Source of the DNA: Methylovorus mays
GTDB taxonomy: Bacteria > Pseudomonadota > Gammaproteobacteria > Burkholderiales > Methylophilaceae
Length of the DNA: 64,000 nucleotides
Direction of reading: 5' to 3'
NCBI RefSeq assembly: GCF_020531915.1
Contig: NZ_JAJAVG010000008.1
Span: forward strand, 779,252-843,251
Within the stretch, counting starts at the first letter, position 1; every line of letters starts with the position of its first letter. The notes below the pieces were generated by a model that was not told where the DNA came from, did not search any database, and saw only the letters and a program-made list of their open reading frames with translations. Shown in pieces: positions 27,195 to 37,218 of the stretch. Made by a program: the position numbers and the translations under genes.

Positions 27195-28149
27195 GCGTGC
27201 TTTGTTCAGCCAGCGCTTGCAGAATGCCATCCGCTCCCTGCGCAATCAGGGATTGGGCTAGTTGCTGGCCCAATAGTTCAGGTTCGGCTGCATTTCCTTG
27301 TGCCTCGGCACGCAGCATCTGCTTGCCGTCCACACTGGCGACGAAGCCATGGATGGTGATGTTGTCGCCTTGTTTGGTGGCATAAGCCCCCAGCGGTACC
27401 GTACAGCTGCCAGCAAGCGCCCGGCTCATGCCGCGTTCAGCCTCTACGCAAGCGGCCGTATCGGCATGGTTAAGCGGGGCTAATACCGTTAACAGATCGG
27501 TACGCGCCGCATTGATTTCAATGCCCAGCGCACCTTGCCCAACGGCGGGAATACTGTCTTCCGGTGCAATGGTCTGCGCTATGCGGTTACCCAGGCCCAG
27601 GCGGATCAGACCGGCGGCTGCCAGAATGATGGCGGCATATTGGCCTTCATCGAGTTTACGCAGGCGGGTCTGCAGATTGCCGCGCAAGGACTCAATGACC
27701 AGGTGAGGAAAACGCGCTTGCAACTGACTCTGACGGCGCAGGCTGGATGTGCCGACGATGCTGCCCGCAGGCAAGGCTTCCAGCGAGGCGTAATGATTGG
27801 ATACAAAGGCATCGCGCGGGTCTTCGCGTTCGCCAATCGCGGCCATGGCAAAGCCTTCGGGCAGATGCATGGGTACATCTTTCATCGAGTGTACTGCCAG
27901 ATCCGCGCGACCATCGGCCAATGCCTGCTCCAGCTCCTTCACAAACAGCCCCTTGCCGCCAATGCGTGCCAGCGGGGAATCCAGAATCTGGTCACCAGTG
28001 GTGGTCATGCCCAGAATTTCCACCTCGGTGTCTGGGTACAGCGCCTGCAGGCGGGCCTGGATATGGCGGGCCTGCCACATGGCCAGCGCACTCTCACGCG
28101 AGGCAATGACAAGTTTTTTGGGGATGCTGCTGGGAGGAGTCGAAGTCAT
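27187..28149 (-). CDS. hemC: Porphobilinogen deaminase (hydroxymethylbilane synthase)
   Basis: A 320-aa enzyme that joins four porphobilinogens. Seen are the N-terminal [33 protein letters not shown] with its catalytic Asp region, the arginine-rich substrate site ([11 protein letters not shown]) and [13 protein letters not shown] with the dipyrromethane-binding cysteine. It starts the hemCDXY unit and follows the algR-like gene on the same strand, as in pseudomonads. Confidence 0.97.
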   Translation of the reverse strand: MTSTPPSSIPKKLVIASRESALAMWQARHIQARLQALYPDTEVEILGMTTTGDQILDSPLARIGGKGLFVKELEQALADGRADLAVHSMKDVPMHLPEGFAMAAIGEREDPRDAFVSNHYASLEALPAGSIVGTSSLRRQSQLQARFPHLVIESLRGNLQTRLRKLDEGQYAAIILAAAGLIRLGLGNRIAQTIAPEDSIPAVGQGALGIEINAARTDLLTVLAPLNHADTAACVEAERGMSRALAGSCTVPLGAYATKQGDNITIHGFVASVDGKQMLRAEAQGNAAEPELLGQQLAQSLIAQGADGILQALAEQSTHG

Positions 28150-28232
28150 AGTGGGCTGGCAGGGCGCAACGCCCGAAAAATCGAATAAAACGCTATTTTA
28201 ACATACGGATGATGACGGCTTTGTGCGGGTGG

Positions 28233-28973
28233 TTAGCCTGCCAGGTTTTTAAGCAGATGCAATTGCCGCCGACTGACGGCCACGCTTTCCGGAATGCCTT
28301 TCAGCAGCGCCACCCATTGATGTTCCCCCTCCGTCATTTTCTGATAACCCAGCAGGTAGTGCGGATTGACCAGGCAGTTGCGATGCAGCCGCAGAAAGCG
28401 TTCGCCAAATTCCTGCTCTATGCTGTTGAGGCTGTCTTCTATCAGATATGCATGTTGTGCAGTGCGCAAAGTGGTGTATTTCAGCTCTGCACGCAGATAG
28501 ATCACCTCGTTCACCGGAACCAGCAGGACACGTCCGCGCTCACTGATGCTGAAATGGCTGCGCTGAGGCTGCATGGGGCGAATCGCCGCCAGTTGGGCTG
28601 GCAGCAAGGCGCGGGCCTTGTTGATGGCGGTGAGCAGACGTTCGCGCCGGATAGGCTTCAGCAGGTAATCGACAGCGTTCATGTCAAATGCCTGCAGTGC
28701 GTAAGCATCATAAGCCGTGGTGAAGATAATCGCAGGCGGGGAGGCCAGCTTCTGCAAATGGCTGGCGGCTTCTATGCCGTCCATTTGCGGCATGCGGATA
28801 TCCAGAAGCACCAGGCTTGCCCCGCTTTGCTGGGCAAGCTCAATGGCTTCGGCACCATGACGTGCTTCTCCGGCAATGCTGACGTCGGGGATATCCGCCA
28901 GCAGCTCGCGCAGGCGATTGCGTGCAGGCGCTTCGTCGTCGGCGATGATGAGTGTGACGGATTGATCAGCCAT
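28233..28973 (-). CDS. algR: LytTR-family response regulator, AlgR-like
   Basis: A 246-aa DNA-binding response regulator. The receiver domain (about 5-120) has acidic residues IADDE, the phosphorylated Asp in LVLLDIRMPQMDG, and K in LLKPI. The LytTR DNA-binding domain is at about 140-245 (GRVLLVPVNEVIYLRAE ... RLHRNCLVN). The order algZ-algR-hemC with divergent argH is that of Pseudomonas aeruginosa, where AlgR controls alginate, twitching and virulence. The targets here are unknown; the cellulose operon 4 kb away is one candidate. Confidence 0.9.
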   Translation of the reverse strand: MADQSVTLIIADDEAPARNRLRELLADIPDVSIAGEARHGAEAIELAQQSGASLVLLDIRMPQMDGIEAASHLQKLASPPAIIFTTAYDAYALQAFDMNAVDYLLKPIRRERLLTAINKARALLPAQLAAIRPMQPQRSHFSISERGRVLLVPVNEVIYLRAELKYTTLRTAQHAYLIEDSLNSIEQEFGERFLRLHRNCLVNPHYLLGYQKMTEGEHQWVALLKGIPESVAVSRRQLHLLKNLAG

Positions 28974-29055
28974 AGTATTGATAAACCATAGTTCAGTGGC
29001 ACATCCTCGGTCGGTTCAATGGGTGAGTCATCGCGTGACTTGCCAAGGCTTGGCT

Positions 29056-30105
29056 TCAGCTAAGCCGATGTCGTTGATAAGGCAGCACGATATGCACTTC
29101 ATAACGGCCATCGCGTGCAGAACTGGAGAGTGTGGCGGCGACATCGAAGTGCAAGGCCAGGCGTTCACGGATATTGGCCAGCGCCATTTTGTTGCCCGAG
29201 GTGCGGGGCTGCTCGCCAGTCAATGGGTTGGATAGCAGCAGGTGCACTTCATTGTGTACCGTGTAAATCTTGATGAGGATCTCGCCGCCTTCGCTCAGTG
29301 GCTCTATGCCGTGGTAAACCGCATTTTCCAGTAATGGCTGCAACACCAGCGGCGGCACCAGGGCATCGGGTGGCATGTTGTCCATTTGCCATATGACGAG
29401 CAGGCGCTCGTCCAGCCGCAGTTTCTCCAGTGCCAGGTATTGGCGGCACAGACTGATTTCCTGCGCCAATGGCACCAGTTCGCGGTTGTCCGCCATTAGC
29501 ACACGGAACAGTTCCGCCAAGTCTTCCAATGCGGCTTCTGCCCGCTGCGGCTGACTGCGCACCAGGGATAGCACCGCATTCAGGCTGTTGAACAGAAAGT
29601 GTGGGCGTATGCGTGCCTGCAATGCCTGCAGGCGCGCCTCGGCCATGGCGGGCGACATCGAGCGGTAACGCAGATGCAGGTAGTGCGCGGTGATCAGGCA
29701 AGCACTCAGGCTCAGCAGCCAGATTCTGGCCAAAGGCGGCAGGGCATCCATGCCCAGCATCTGCGTGCCGGCGATATAAAGCAGGGTTACCACCAGCATG
29801 GCGCATCCTCCCGCCAGCACCATCGCCAGGCTGTATCGCAGCCGTAACAGCCATGGGTATGCCAGATAAAGCACGAGCAAGCTCAGCAACAACGCTGGCT
29901 GACCAAACGCGGACTGCTCGGTGAAGTGGCTGAGCGTTGCCGATAAGCTGGTGCTTTGCACGGCGGCGGAGAGCAGTATGAGCAGATTGACCAGTAACAG
30001 GATGCGCAAGGCGATGCCGGGATTACGAAAATCCGGCAGTTTTTGCAGCGCTCCCGCCGCGGTCGCAGTGAGCGTAAGGCCGGGCTTTTGCTTTATACTT
30101 GTCAT
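29056..30105 (-). CDS. algZ: Sensor histidine kinase, AlgZ/FimS (LytS) type
   Basis: A 349-aa membrane kinase. Four hydrophobic segments between about 30 and 145 form the sensor. The His_kinase domain has LQARIRPHFLFNSLN with the phospho-accepting His, and the ATPase domain has LQPLLENAVYHGIEP. The G-boxes are weak, as in AlgZ. It is encoded just before its presumed partner regulator on the same strand. Only 29 bases separate its start from the divergent argH start, so the promoters must be short or overlap the coding ends. Confidence 0.9.
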   Translation of the reverse strand: MTSIKQKPGLTLTATAAGALQKLPDFRNPGIALRILLLVNLLILLSAAVQSTSLSATLSHFTEQSAFGQPALLLSLLVLYLAYPWLLRLRYSLAMVLAGGCAMLVVTLLYIAGTQMLGMDALPPLARIWLLSLSACLITAHYLHLRYRSMSPAMAEARLQALQARIRPHFLFNSLNAVLSLVRSQPQRAEAALEDLAELFRVLMADNRELVPLAQEISLCRQYLALEKLRLDERLLVIWQMDNMPPDALVPPLVLQPLLENAVYHGIEPLSEGGEILIKIYTVHNEVHLLLSNPLTGEQPRTSGNKMALANIRERLALHFDVAATLSSSARDGRYEVHIVLPYQRHRLS

Positions 30106-30134
30106 AAGCTCATTATTCTTAACGAAAACGTCTC

Positions 30135-31547
30135 ATGCAAGAACAATCCCGCACCCCCAATTCACTTGATGCCAAAGACAAAGCCTGGTCCGGCCGGTTT
30201 AACGAGCCTGTCGCCGAGCTGGTCAAGCGCTACACGGCATCGGTGGATTTCGACAAACGCCTGGCCGAGTTTGATATTCAGGGGTCGCTCGCCCACGCAC
30301 GCATGCTGGGCAAGCAGGGCATTATCAGCCATGAGGATGTCAGCGCTATCGAGCAGGGGCTGGCTGCGATCCTGCAGGAGATTCGCGCTGGCGAGTTCGA
30401 GTGGCTGCTCGACCTGGAGGATGTGCATCTGAACATCGAAAAGCGCCTGACCGACAAGATAGGCGATGCAGGCAAGCGTCTGCACACCGGCCGTTCACGC
30501 AATGACCAGGTGGCCACCGATGTGCGCCTGTGGCTGCGCGCCACCACCGATGACGTGATGGCCGGCATTCGTGGCCTGCAGGCTTCGCTGCTGGATCTTG
30601 CTGAAGCGCACAGTGATACCGTGATGCCTGGCTTTACCCATTTGCAGGTGGCTCAGCCGGTGACTTTTGGTCACCATCTGCTGGCATATTTTGAGATGTT
30701 GCAGCGCGATGCCGAGCGTTTTGCCGATGCGCGCAAGCGTATCAATCGCCTGCCGCTGGGCGCCGCCGCGCTGGCGGGCACCAGTTACCCGATAGATCGC
30801 GAATTTGTCGCGCAGCAACTAGGGTTTGATGCGGTATGCCAGAACTCGCTGGATGCGGTATCTGACCGCGATTTCGCCATTGAATTTACCGCCGCCGCTG
30901 CCTTGCTGATGACGCATCTGTCGCGCTTCTCAGAAGAGCTGATCCTGTGGTCCAGTCCACGCTTTGGCTTTATTGATATTGCTGATCGTTTCTGTACTGG
31001 TTCCAGCATCATGCCGCAGAAAAAAAATCCTGACGTGCCCGAGCTGGTGCGTGGCAAGACCGGGCGGGTGAATGGTCATCTGGTGGCACTGCTCACCCTG
31101 ATGAAAAGCCAGCCGCTGGCGTACAACAAGGATAATCAGGAAGACAAGGAACCCTTGTTCGACACGGCAGACACCATTCTGGTGACCTTGCAGATTTATG
31201 CCGACATGCTGCGTGGCATCAAGGTCGACAAGGCCGCCATGCGGGCGGCGGCCAGCGAAGGCTTTGCGACCGCGACCGATCTTGCTGATTATCTGGTGAA
31301 AAAGGGCACCCCTTTCCGCGATGCCCATGAAGTGGTGGCGTTGGCGGTGCGTTATGCCGTGGAAAAAGGCTGCGACCTGTCAGACCTGCCCCTGGCCGAG
31401 CTGCAGAAATTCAGTACCCAGATCAGCGAGGATGTCTATGCTGTGCTGACGCTGGAAGGCTCGCTGGCCAGCCGCAATCATATCGGGGGAACTGCTCCGG
31501 AGCAGGTCCGGCTTGCCATCGGCCGCGCGCGTCAGGCTCTGGCCTGA
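30135..31547 (+). CDS. argH: Argininosuccinate lyase
   Basis: A 470-aa homotetrameric enzyme that splits argininosuccinate into arginine and fumarate, the last step of arginine synthesis. The superfamily signature [16 protein letters not shown] is intact, as are [14 protein letters not shown] and [13 protein letters not shown]. It is divergent from the algZ-like kinase. The alpha/beta hydrolase gene follows 18 bases later and may be co-transcribed. Confidence 0.97.
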   Translation: MQEQSRTPNSLDAKDKAWSGRFNEPVAELVKRYTASVDFDKRLAEFDIQGSLAHARMLGKQGIISHEDVSAIEQGLAAILQEIRAGEFEWLLDLEDVHLNIEKRLTDKIGDAGKRLHTGRSRNDQVATDVRLWLRATTDDVMAGIRGLQASLLDLAEAHSDTVMPGFTHLQVAQPVTFGHHLLAYFEMLQRDAERFADARKRINRLPLGAAALAGTSYPIDREFVAQQLGFDAVCQNSLDAVSDRDFAIEFTAAAALLMTHLSRFSEELILWSSPRFGFIDIADRFCTGSSIMPQKKNPDVPELVRGKTGRVNGHLVALLTLMKSQPLAYNKDNQEDKEPLFDTADTILVTLQIYADMLRGIKVDKAAMRAAASEGFATATDLADYLVKKGTPFRDAHEVVALAVRYAVEKGCDLSDLPLAELQKFSTQISEDVYAVLTLEGSLASRNHIGGTAPEQVRLAIGRARQALA

Positions 31548-31565
31548 TCGCTTCACATTTTCTGC

Positions 31566-32423
31566 ATGCCGGTCGGTTTCCACACATTCAGCGTGTCAGA
31601 TGCTGCACAGCATCTGACCTTTCCCATTCTTGCTTTTTATCCCGCCACCCAAGCTCCACAGCCACACACGATCGGCCCTTACAGCATGGAGGTGGCGCTT
31701 GATGCCCCTGTGGCACCTGGCCCTCATCCGCTGGTCGTGATTTCACATGGCAGTGGTGGGGCGCCTATTTTGTATCGCACTATCGCCATGACCTTGGCGG
31801 CGCGCGGCTATGTGGTCGTGTTGCTGGAGCATCCAGGCAATAATCGGCTCGATAACAGCCTCAAGGGCACCTTGCAAAATCTGCAGAATCGTCCGCGCCA
31901 TGTCTCGCTTACCATCGACCATCTGGTCTCGCACCCTGTGTATTCTCGCTATCTAGATTTCACCCGCATTGCCGTGATTGGCCATTCGCTGGGAGCATAT
32001 ACCGCGCTTGCCCTGGCTGGCGGGCAGCCCTGGACTCAGGCGCGGGAGGCCGTGCCGGTGGAGGCTGACGATCGCATCTCCGCGCTGGTGCTGCTGGCGC
32101 CCGCCACGGCCTACTATATGCCCGAAGGCGCCTTGAGCGCCGTTAATCTTCCCATCCTCATCCTCACTGGCGAACACGATGATATTACCCCGCAATGGCA
32201 TGCCGATCTGGTGATCAGGGGCGTGCAGCAGCCGGCAAGTGTAAGCTGGCACGAAGTGAAGAATGCCGGGCATTTTTCTTTCCTGAGCCCATTCCCACAG
32301 GCGATGCAGCGGCCTGGCCTGGCCCCGGCGCTTGACCCTCCAGGCTTTGACCGCGTCGCCTTTCATCAGGTCATGCCTATGCAAGTCGCCACGTTTCTTG
32401 ACCAGCATCTGGGGCATGTTTGA
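31566..32423 (+). CDS. Alpha/beta hydrolase (dienelactone-hydrolase-like)
   Basis: A 285-aa soluble hydrolase. The nucleophile elbow GHSLGAY (Ser at about 141), the oxyanion region ISHGSGGAP, and the late Asp (GEHDDITP) and His (NAGHFSF) complete a catalytic triad. It has no signal peptide. The broad family includes predicted dienelactone hydrolases and platelet-activating-factor-hydrolase-like esterases, so the substrate is undetermined. It follows argH closely but has no obvious role in arginine synthesis. Confidence 0.85.
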   Translation: MPVGFHTFSVSDAAQHLTFPILAFYPATQAPQPHTIGPYSMEVALDAPVAPGPHPLVVISHGSGGAPILYRTIAMTLAARGYVVVLLEHPGNNRLDNSLKGTLQNLQNRPRHVSLTIDHLVSHPVYSRYLDFTRIAVIGHSLGAYTALALAGGQPWTQAREAVPVEADDRISALVLLAPATAYYMPEGALSAVNLPILILTGEHDDITPQWHADLVIRGVQQPASVSWHEVKNAGHFSFLSPFPQAMQRPGLAPALDPPGFDRVAFHQVMPMQVATFLDQHLGHV

Positions 32424-32805
32424 GTCGGGCTGGCAAGAAACCCCGATTGCTGAGGGCTCTGTTTCAGCGCCAGTCATGCATGTTGGTTGCCTTGGCTGCA
32501 CTATTCAGGGGAGTTTTTTTCATTCCACGGTGAAATGAACAGGGGGCGTGAGAGGGAGAGGTAAATTAATAAAGCGTCTTAGTCTATGATTTTATGGAGA
32601 TTTACAAGTTATAGCATAGCGTAAAAAAGCGGACGGAACGGGAGTTGCTAGTTATCCTGCTTGAGTCTTGCGCAAGCTTTCGCTATCTATACTGCGAGGG
32701 TGGGCTTGATGATAAAGTGGCATGCGGTTGGGGCAGGCAATGCCAGCCGCGTCAGATGAGGATCAGGGGATCATCTGTGAACATGAGAATTAAAAGAAAA
32801 AACGC
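32424..32805. other. Upstream region of the cellulose operon
   Basis: 382 bases with no gene. A TATACT at 32688-32693 could be a -10 element, but its -35 (TTGCGC) is too close. A palindrome CTTGCGCAAG at 32667-32676 may be an operator. A hairpin lies in the presumed leader (32753-32777). The ribosome site before bcsA is weak and A-rich. Confidence 0.45.
32753..32777 (+). promoter_or_regulatory. Hairpin in the bcsA leader
   Basis: CAGATGA pairs with TCATCTG around an 11-base loop that itself contains GATC repeats. It ends 28 bases before the bcsA ATG. It could affect translation; there is no direct evidence. Confidence 0.3.
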
Positions 32806-35040
32806 ATGAAACCAAAGACGTTGTTCCCATTTTTCAATGAGGATCCGAAGAGCCAGTCGCTCTCCATCGGCTGGCTGTTGCTGGGGTTTGCCAGCCTGTT
32901 GATGTACCTCTTGAAGGTATCCATTGATGTCTTTGATCTTCAGCGTCAGCTCATGCTGTCCTGGGGCGTGTTTGTCATTCTGGCGTGCATGTACAAATGG
33001 CAAGTTACCAAGCGACCGCCATGGCGGTTTTTGTTTATCCTGCTTTCCGGCTTTCTGGCCTTGCGATACCTGATCTGGCGCAGTACCGAAACCCTGATCT
33101 ACACGGGGCCGCTGGATTTTATTGCCATGACGCTGCTGTACTTGGCAGAAGTATATTCCCTGACGATCTACATGCTGGGGATATTGCTGAATCTCTGGCC
33201 CCTGCGCAACCGGCCGCTCAAATTGCCGCCCAACCTGGCGGACTATCCCACCGTCGATGTGTTTATTCCGACTTACGATGAGTCGGACGATATCATCCGC
33301 ATCACGACCATCGCCGCCAGTCAGATTGACTATCCCAAAGACAAACTGCGCATTCATATCTGCGACGATGGCAGCACCATAAACAAACGAAACAATCCGG
33401 CCACCGCCGAGGTCGCCTGGGCACGCTATTACCGCCTGCGCAGATTAGCGCAGGATTTGGGCGCGAACTACATCACCCGCGAAACCAATGTTGCCGCCAA
33501 GGCGGGCAATCTTAACCATGCCCTGCATCAGACACACGGCGAACTTTTTCTTGTGCTGGATTGCGACCACGTGCCCACCCATGACATCCTGCGTCGCACC
33601 GTTGGGTTCTTTTCGGCTGACCCCAAGCTGTTCCTGGTGCAGACACCGCACTTCTTCATTAATCCCACGCCCGTCGAGAAGAATCTTATCGGCGTGGGTA
33701 ACCCTAATCGTGAAAACGACATGTTTTACAAGGAAATCCATCGTTCGCTGGATTTCTGGAATTCCAGTTACTTCTGTGGGTCGGCCGCGCTATTACGGCG
33801 GCGGTATGTCATGGAAGTGGGTGGGATTGCCGGTAAAACCATTACCGAGGATGCCGAAACATCGTTTCACTTGCACAGCCTGGGCTATAACAGCATTTAT
33901 CTTGATCGTCCCATGGTATGCGGGCTATCGCCGGAGAGTTACAAGGATTACATCCTGCAACGCACCCGCTGGGCGCAGGGCATGGTGCAGCTGTTCCTGC
34001 TGAGCAATCCGCTGATGGCCAAAGGGCTGAGCTTCCACCAGCGCTTGTGCTATTTCAACTTCTGCTTTTACTGGTTCTTTGGGCTGGCGCGCGTGATGTT
34101 TTTCATTGCACCAGCCTTGTTCCTGTTGCTCAGCCTCAAGATTTATTTTGCGTCCTTCACGCAAGTCATCAGTTATGCCGTGCCATATATCTTTTCTACT
34201 TTCATGCTCATGGATTTTTTCTATGGCCGGGCACGCCAGCCGTTTTTCTCGGAAATTTACGAGAGTGTGCAGTCGATATTCCTGGCACCGGCGGTGATTG
34301 CGGTGCTATTCAATCCGCACAAGCCATCGTTCAAGGTCACGCCCAAGGGCAACACGCAGGAACAGGACTTCCTGAACCCCTTGGCCGCTATCTTTTTCGT
34401 CATCATCCTGATCAATATTCTGGCCATTGGTGCCGGCGTGATCAGCTGGTTTACGGATCCCATTCTGAGGGACACCCTGTCGGTCACCGCCGTCTGGTGC
34501 ACCTACAATGTCGTGCTGGCAATCATCTCACTAGGCGCTTTCTGGGAGCGCAAACAGTTGCGGCAGTTCCACCGTATCAATGTAGAGGAACCCATCAGGA
34601 TCAGATTGGCAGGTGCGGATGCCGAGTACGTGGGAGAGACGCTGGATCTTTCCATGACCGGGCTGGGATTCAAGGTGAAGCTGCCCAAGCCACCAGCCGT
34701 TTCGGAGCCAGTGATGCTGGAAACCACCAGCAGCGATGGCAGGACGTTTGTCTTTAACGCGGTATTCAAGCGGGTGATTGAGCGTAACGGCGTGTTTTAT
34801 TGCGGCACGGAATTTGTGCTGGACAAGCAGAGTTACGCCCAGGCCGTGGCTTATTTGTATGGCGATAGCGGGCGCTGGACGCGTTTCTGGGCCAAGAAAA
34901 CCCGCAATGAGAAGACATTCAGAATGCTGGGTCACCTGTTTGTATCTGGCATCAAAGGCATGGCGGAAAGCTTCGGAATCATGACGTCATCAGGTGTGCA
35001 GTACCTGGTGGCCTTGCAAAGAAAATACGCAAAAAAATAA
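32806..35040 (+). CDS. bcsA: Cellulose synthase catalytic subunit
   Basis: A 744-aa processive GT2 glycosyltransferase of the inner membrane that polymerises glucose from UDP-glucose and extrudes the chain. The catalytic set is complete: DDG (187-189), DCD (252-254), TED (347-349) and QRTRW (385-389). Membrane helices flank the domain. The C-terminal PilZ domain has RQFHR (586-590) and DLSMTGLG (614-621), both needed to bind c-di-GMP, so the enzyme should be activated by that nucleotide. The length is shorter than E. coli BcsA but normal for a four-gene operon. First gene of bcsA-B-Z-C. Confidence 0.96.
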   Translation: MKPKTLFPFFNEDPKSQSLSIGWLLLGFASLLMYLLKVSIDVFDLQRQLMLSWGVFVILACMYKWQVTKRPPWRFLFILLSGFLALRYLIWRSTETLIYTGPLDFIAMTLLYLAEVYSLTIYMLGILLNLWPLRNRPLKLPPNLADYPTVDVFIPTYDESDDIIRITTIAASQIDYPKDKLRIHICDDGSTINKRNNPATAEVAWARYYRLRRLAQDLGANYITRETNVAAKAGNLNHALHQTHGELFLVLDCDHVPTHDILRRTVGFFSADPKLFLVQTPHFFINPTPVEKNLIGVGNPNRENDMFYKEIHRSLDFWNSSYFCGSAALLRRRYVMEVGGIAGKTITEDAETSFHLHSLGYNSIYLDRPMVCGLSPESYKDYILQRTRWAQGMVQLFLLSNPLMAKGLSFHQRLCYFNFCFYWFFGLARVMFFIAPALFLLLSLKIYFASFTQVISYAVPYIFSTFMLMDFFYGRARQPFFSEIYESVQSIFLAPAVIAVLFNPHKPSFKVTPKGNTQEQDFLNPLAAIFFVIILINILAIGAGVISWFTDPILRDTLSVTAVWCTYNVVLAIISLGAFWERKQLRQFHRINVEEPIRIRLAGADAEYVGETLDLSMTGLGFKVKLPKPPAVSEPVMLETTSSDGRTFVFNAVFKRVIERNGVFYCGTEFVLDKQSYAQAVAYLYGDSGRWTRFWAKKTRNEKTFRMLGHLFVSGIKGMAESFGIMTSSGVQYLVALQRKYAKK

Positions 35041-35072
35041 ACCAATCAATCATGGGGAAGTTCGGGGGTCGT

Positions 35073-37211
35073 ATGAAAGTATGGATGTATGTCGTTTTAT
35101 GGATGTTTCCGCTATTGGGCTATGCCAATACCCAGCAGGTCGAGCTAGACAAGCTGATGGCGGCGCCTACGCTCACCTTGAAATGTACCGGGGATGAGCA
35201 GGGGCTGGATATTCCGCTGGCGCATCGCTGGAATGTGAAGAAGGTCACGCTGAACCTGCATTATGTGTCCTCGATCAACCTGATTACCAGCCAATCCCAG
35301 CTGGTGGTCAAGCTGAACGGCATGCCGATTGCCCAGACCAAGCTCGATGCCTTGAGCCCGGATGTGCTGGTGCAGCTTAATCTGCCTGTGCAGTATCTGA
35401 GCGCCGGCTATAACAAACTCTCGTTTGCCGTGGCCCAGCATAGTGAAAGTAAAGGCTGCGAAAAGGGCTGCTCGCCCGATATGTGGACGACCATAGACCT
35501 CAAGCGCTCGGTACTGGCGATCGACTACGAAAACAAAGCCGTCCCTGTTGCATTGTCCAGTGTGGGCACCCTGCTGTTTGATCCGAAAGTCTTCCCGCAG
35601 GCGGAAGTGCATCTCGTCACGGATACCCAGGACGCCGAATTGCTCAACCCCTTGTCGATTGTGGCCTCCGGTGTGGCGCATCATTTCGATTATCGGCAGG
35701 TCAGCTTCACGGTTTCCAGCAAGTTGAAGCCTGGCGTGGATAACATCCTCGTGGGCAAGCATGTGTTTGTCCAAGGCCTGCTGGGCGAGGCGAAACTCGC
35801 CTTGGTTGACCACGAGCAGGGGGGCTATGTCAGCATGCTACCCCTGCCGCAGGCGGGAGGCGGGCAGGATGCCGGGCATGCGCTGCTGGTGGTGACGGGC
35901 AAGCAGGTCGATGATGTCAAGCTCGCGGCCGAAACCTTTGCCAGCATGTCGACCTTTCCTGGCACGTCTAGTCTGAGTGCTTATGAATTCAAGTTGCCCA
36001 AGCTCAAGGAATACAGCGGCCGTGAGCTGATTGAGCCTGGCAAGGAATACACGCTCAAGGCACTGAATTTCCCGACAGCGACCTTTCAAGGCGGCAACGC
36101 CAACAGCAAGGATATCAATTTCCGCTTGCCGTCAGATTTCATGATCCGGCCCAACCTGTCGGCCAAGCTCACCCTGCACTTTGCTTACGGTGCCGGCATG
36201 CGTGACACCTCGGCCATGAATATCGTGGTGAATGGCAAGATCGTGAAAGGTATCCATCTGGGCAATACGGATGGAGCATCCTTCCAGAATTACATGATTG
36301 AGATCCCCACACGTCTGTTCCAGCCGGGGAGCAATCGCATTTCCTTCAATACCGAGTTGCATCCGCCCTTGAAGGAATGCGATCTGATGCTGACCGGCAA
36401 TATGTTCCTCACCGTGTTTGATGACACTACCTTCAGCTTTCCCGACATGCCGCACTTTGTCGAGTTGCCGAGGCTGGAACTCTTCATGCTGAGCGGCTTT
36501 CCCTTTACGCGCTGGGCAGATGGTTACGAAAGCAAGGTGGTGTTGACCCAGACCGATGACAACACGCTGTCCGCTGCCATGAATCTGATCGGTTTGATGA
36601 CGCAGAAAAGCGGTTTCCCCTTGTATGCCATCCAGCTGGATAAAGCCCTGGCCAATCCATGGAAGGGCGACTTTATTCTGCTGGGGTCGCCAGACAGCAT
36701 TTCTGCCGCGCTAGGCGGCAAGGACTTGCCTTTCACCAAGGGTAAATCTGCCGTGCCATATGCACTGGTGCGGGATTGGGCATCCGATCCGGTGTTGGTC
36801 AGCAGTGTGCAATCGAGCCAGCTGGGTGAGGGCCAAGGCTATCTCATGCAGTTTGAGTCGCCTTATGAGTCGGGCCGCACTGGCATGGTATTCGCGGCGC
36901 GCGATTCAAAAAACCTGCTCAGCCTGAGCGAAGCCTTGCTTAAGTCCGAGGTGCAGGCGCAGACCGAGGGAGAGCTGACCATGCTGGATATTGCCTCGCA
37001 GGAAGACAAGCCTATCGTAAAAAGCTTCAAGCCTGAGGTCACATATACCACGGGTAAATCCGGCAAGAAATCGTTCTGGCAGTCTTACCTGTATACCCAT
37101 CCCTACGTGTATTACGGGCTGGTGATTTTGCTGACTATCGGTTTTGCCATCACGCTGTTTGTCGTGCTCCGCCGCTACCGCAAGAAGCGTGTGGCAGGGC
37201 GGCCGGTTTAA
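35073..37211 (+). CDS. bcsB: Cellulose synthase regulatory/periplasmic subunit
   Basis: About 712 aa from MKVWMYVVLW, preceded by a GGGGG stretch; an ATG at 35052 is an alternative without a ribosome site. It has a signal peptide ending GYA, large periplasmic carbohydrate-binding and flavodoxin-like repeats, and one C-terminal membrane helix (about 675-697) followed by a basic tail. This is the architecture that guides the glucan across the periplasm and is required for BcsA activity. It lies 32 bases after bcsA. Confidence 0.94.
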   Translation: MKVWMYVVLWMFPLLGYANTQQVELDKLMAAPTLTLKCTGDEQGLDIPLAHRWNVKKVTLNLHYVSSINLITSQSQLVVKLNGMPIAQTKLDALSPDVLVQLNLPVQYLSAGYNKLSFAVAQHSESKGCEKGCSPDMWTTIDLKRSVLAIDYENKAVPVALSSVGTLLFDPKVFPQAEVHLVTDTQDAELLNPLSIVASGVAHHFDYRQVSFTVSSKLKPGVDNILVGKHVFVQGLLGEAKLALVDHEQGGYVSMLPLPQAGGGQDAGHALLVVTGKQVDDVKLAAETFASMSTFPGTSSLSAYEFKLPKLKEYSGRELIEPGKEYTLKALNFPTATFQGGNANSKDINFRLPSDFMIRPNLSAKLTLHFAYGAGMRDTSAMNIVVNGKIVKGIHLGNTDGASFQNYMIEIPTRLFQPGSNRISFNTELHPPLKECDLMLTGNMFLTVFDDTTFSFPDMPHFVELPRLELFMLSGFPFTRWADGYESKVVLTQTDDNTLSAAMNLIGLMTQKSGFPLYAIQLDKALANPWKGDFILLGSPDSISAALGGKDLPFTKGKSAVPYALVRDWASDPVLVSSVQSSQLGEGQGYLMQFESPYESGRTGMVFAARDSKNLLSLSEALLKSEVQAQTEGELTMLDIASQEDKPIVKSFKPEVTYTTGKSGKKSFWQSYLYTHPYVYYGLVILLTIGFAITLFVVLRRYRKKRVAGRPV

Positions 37212-37218
37212 CGCGGCG

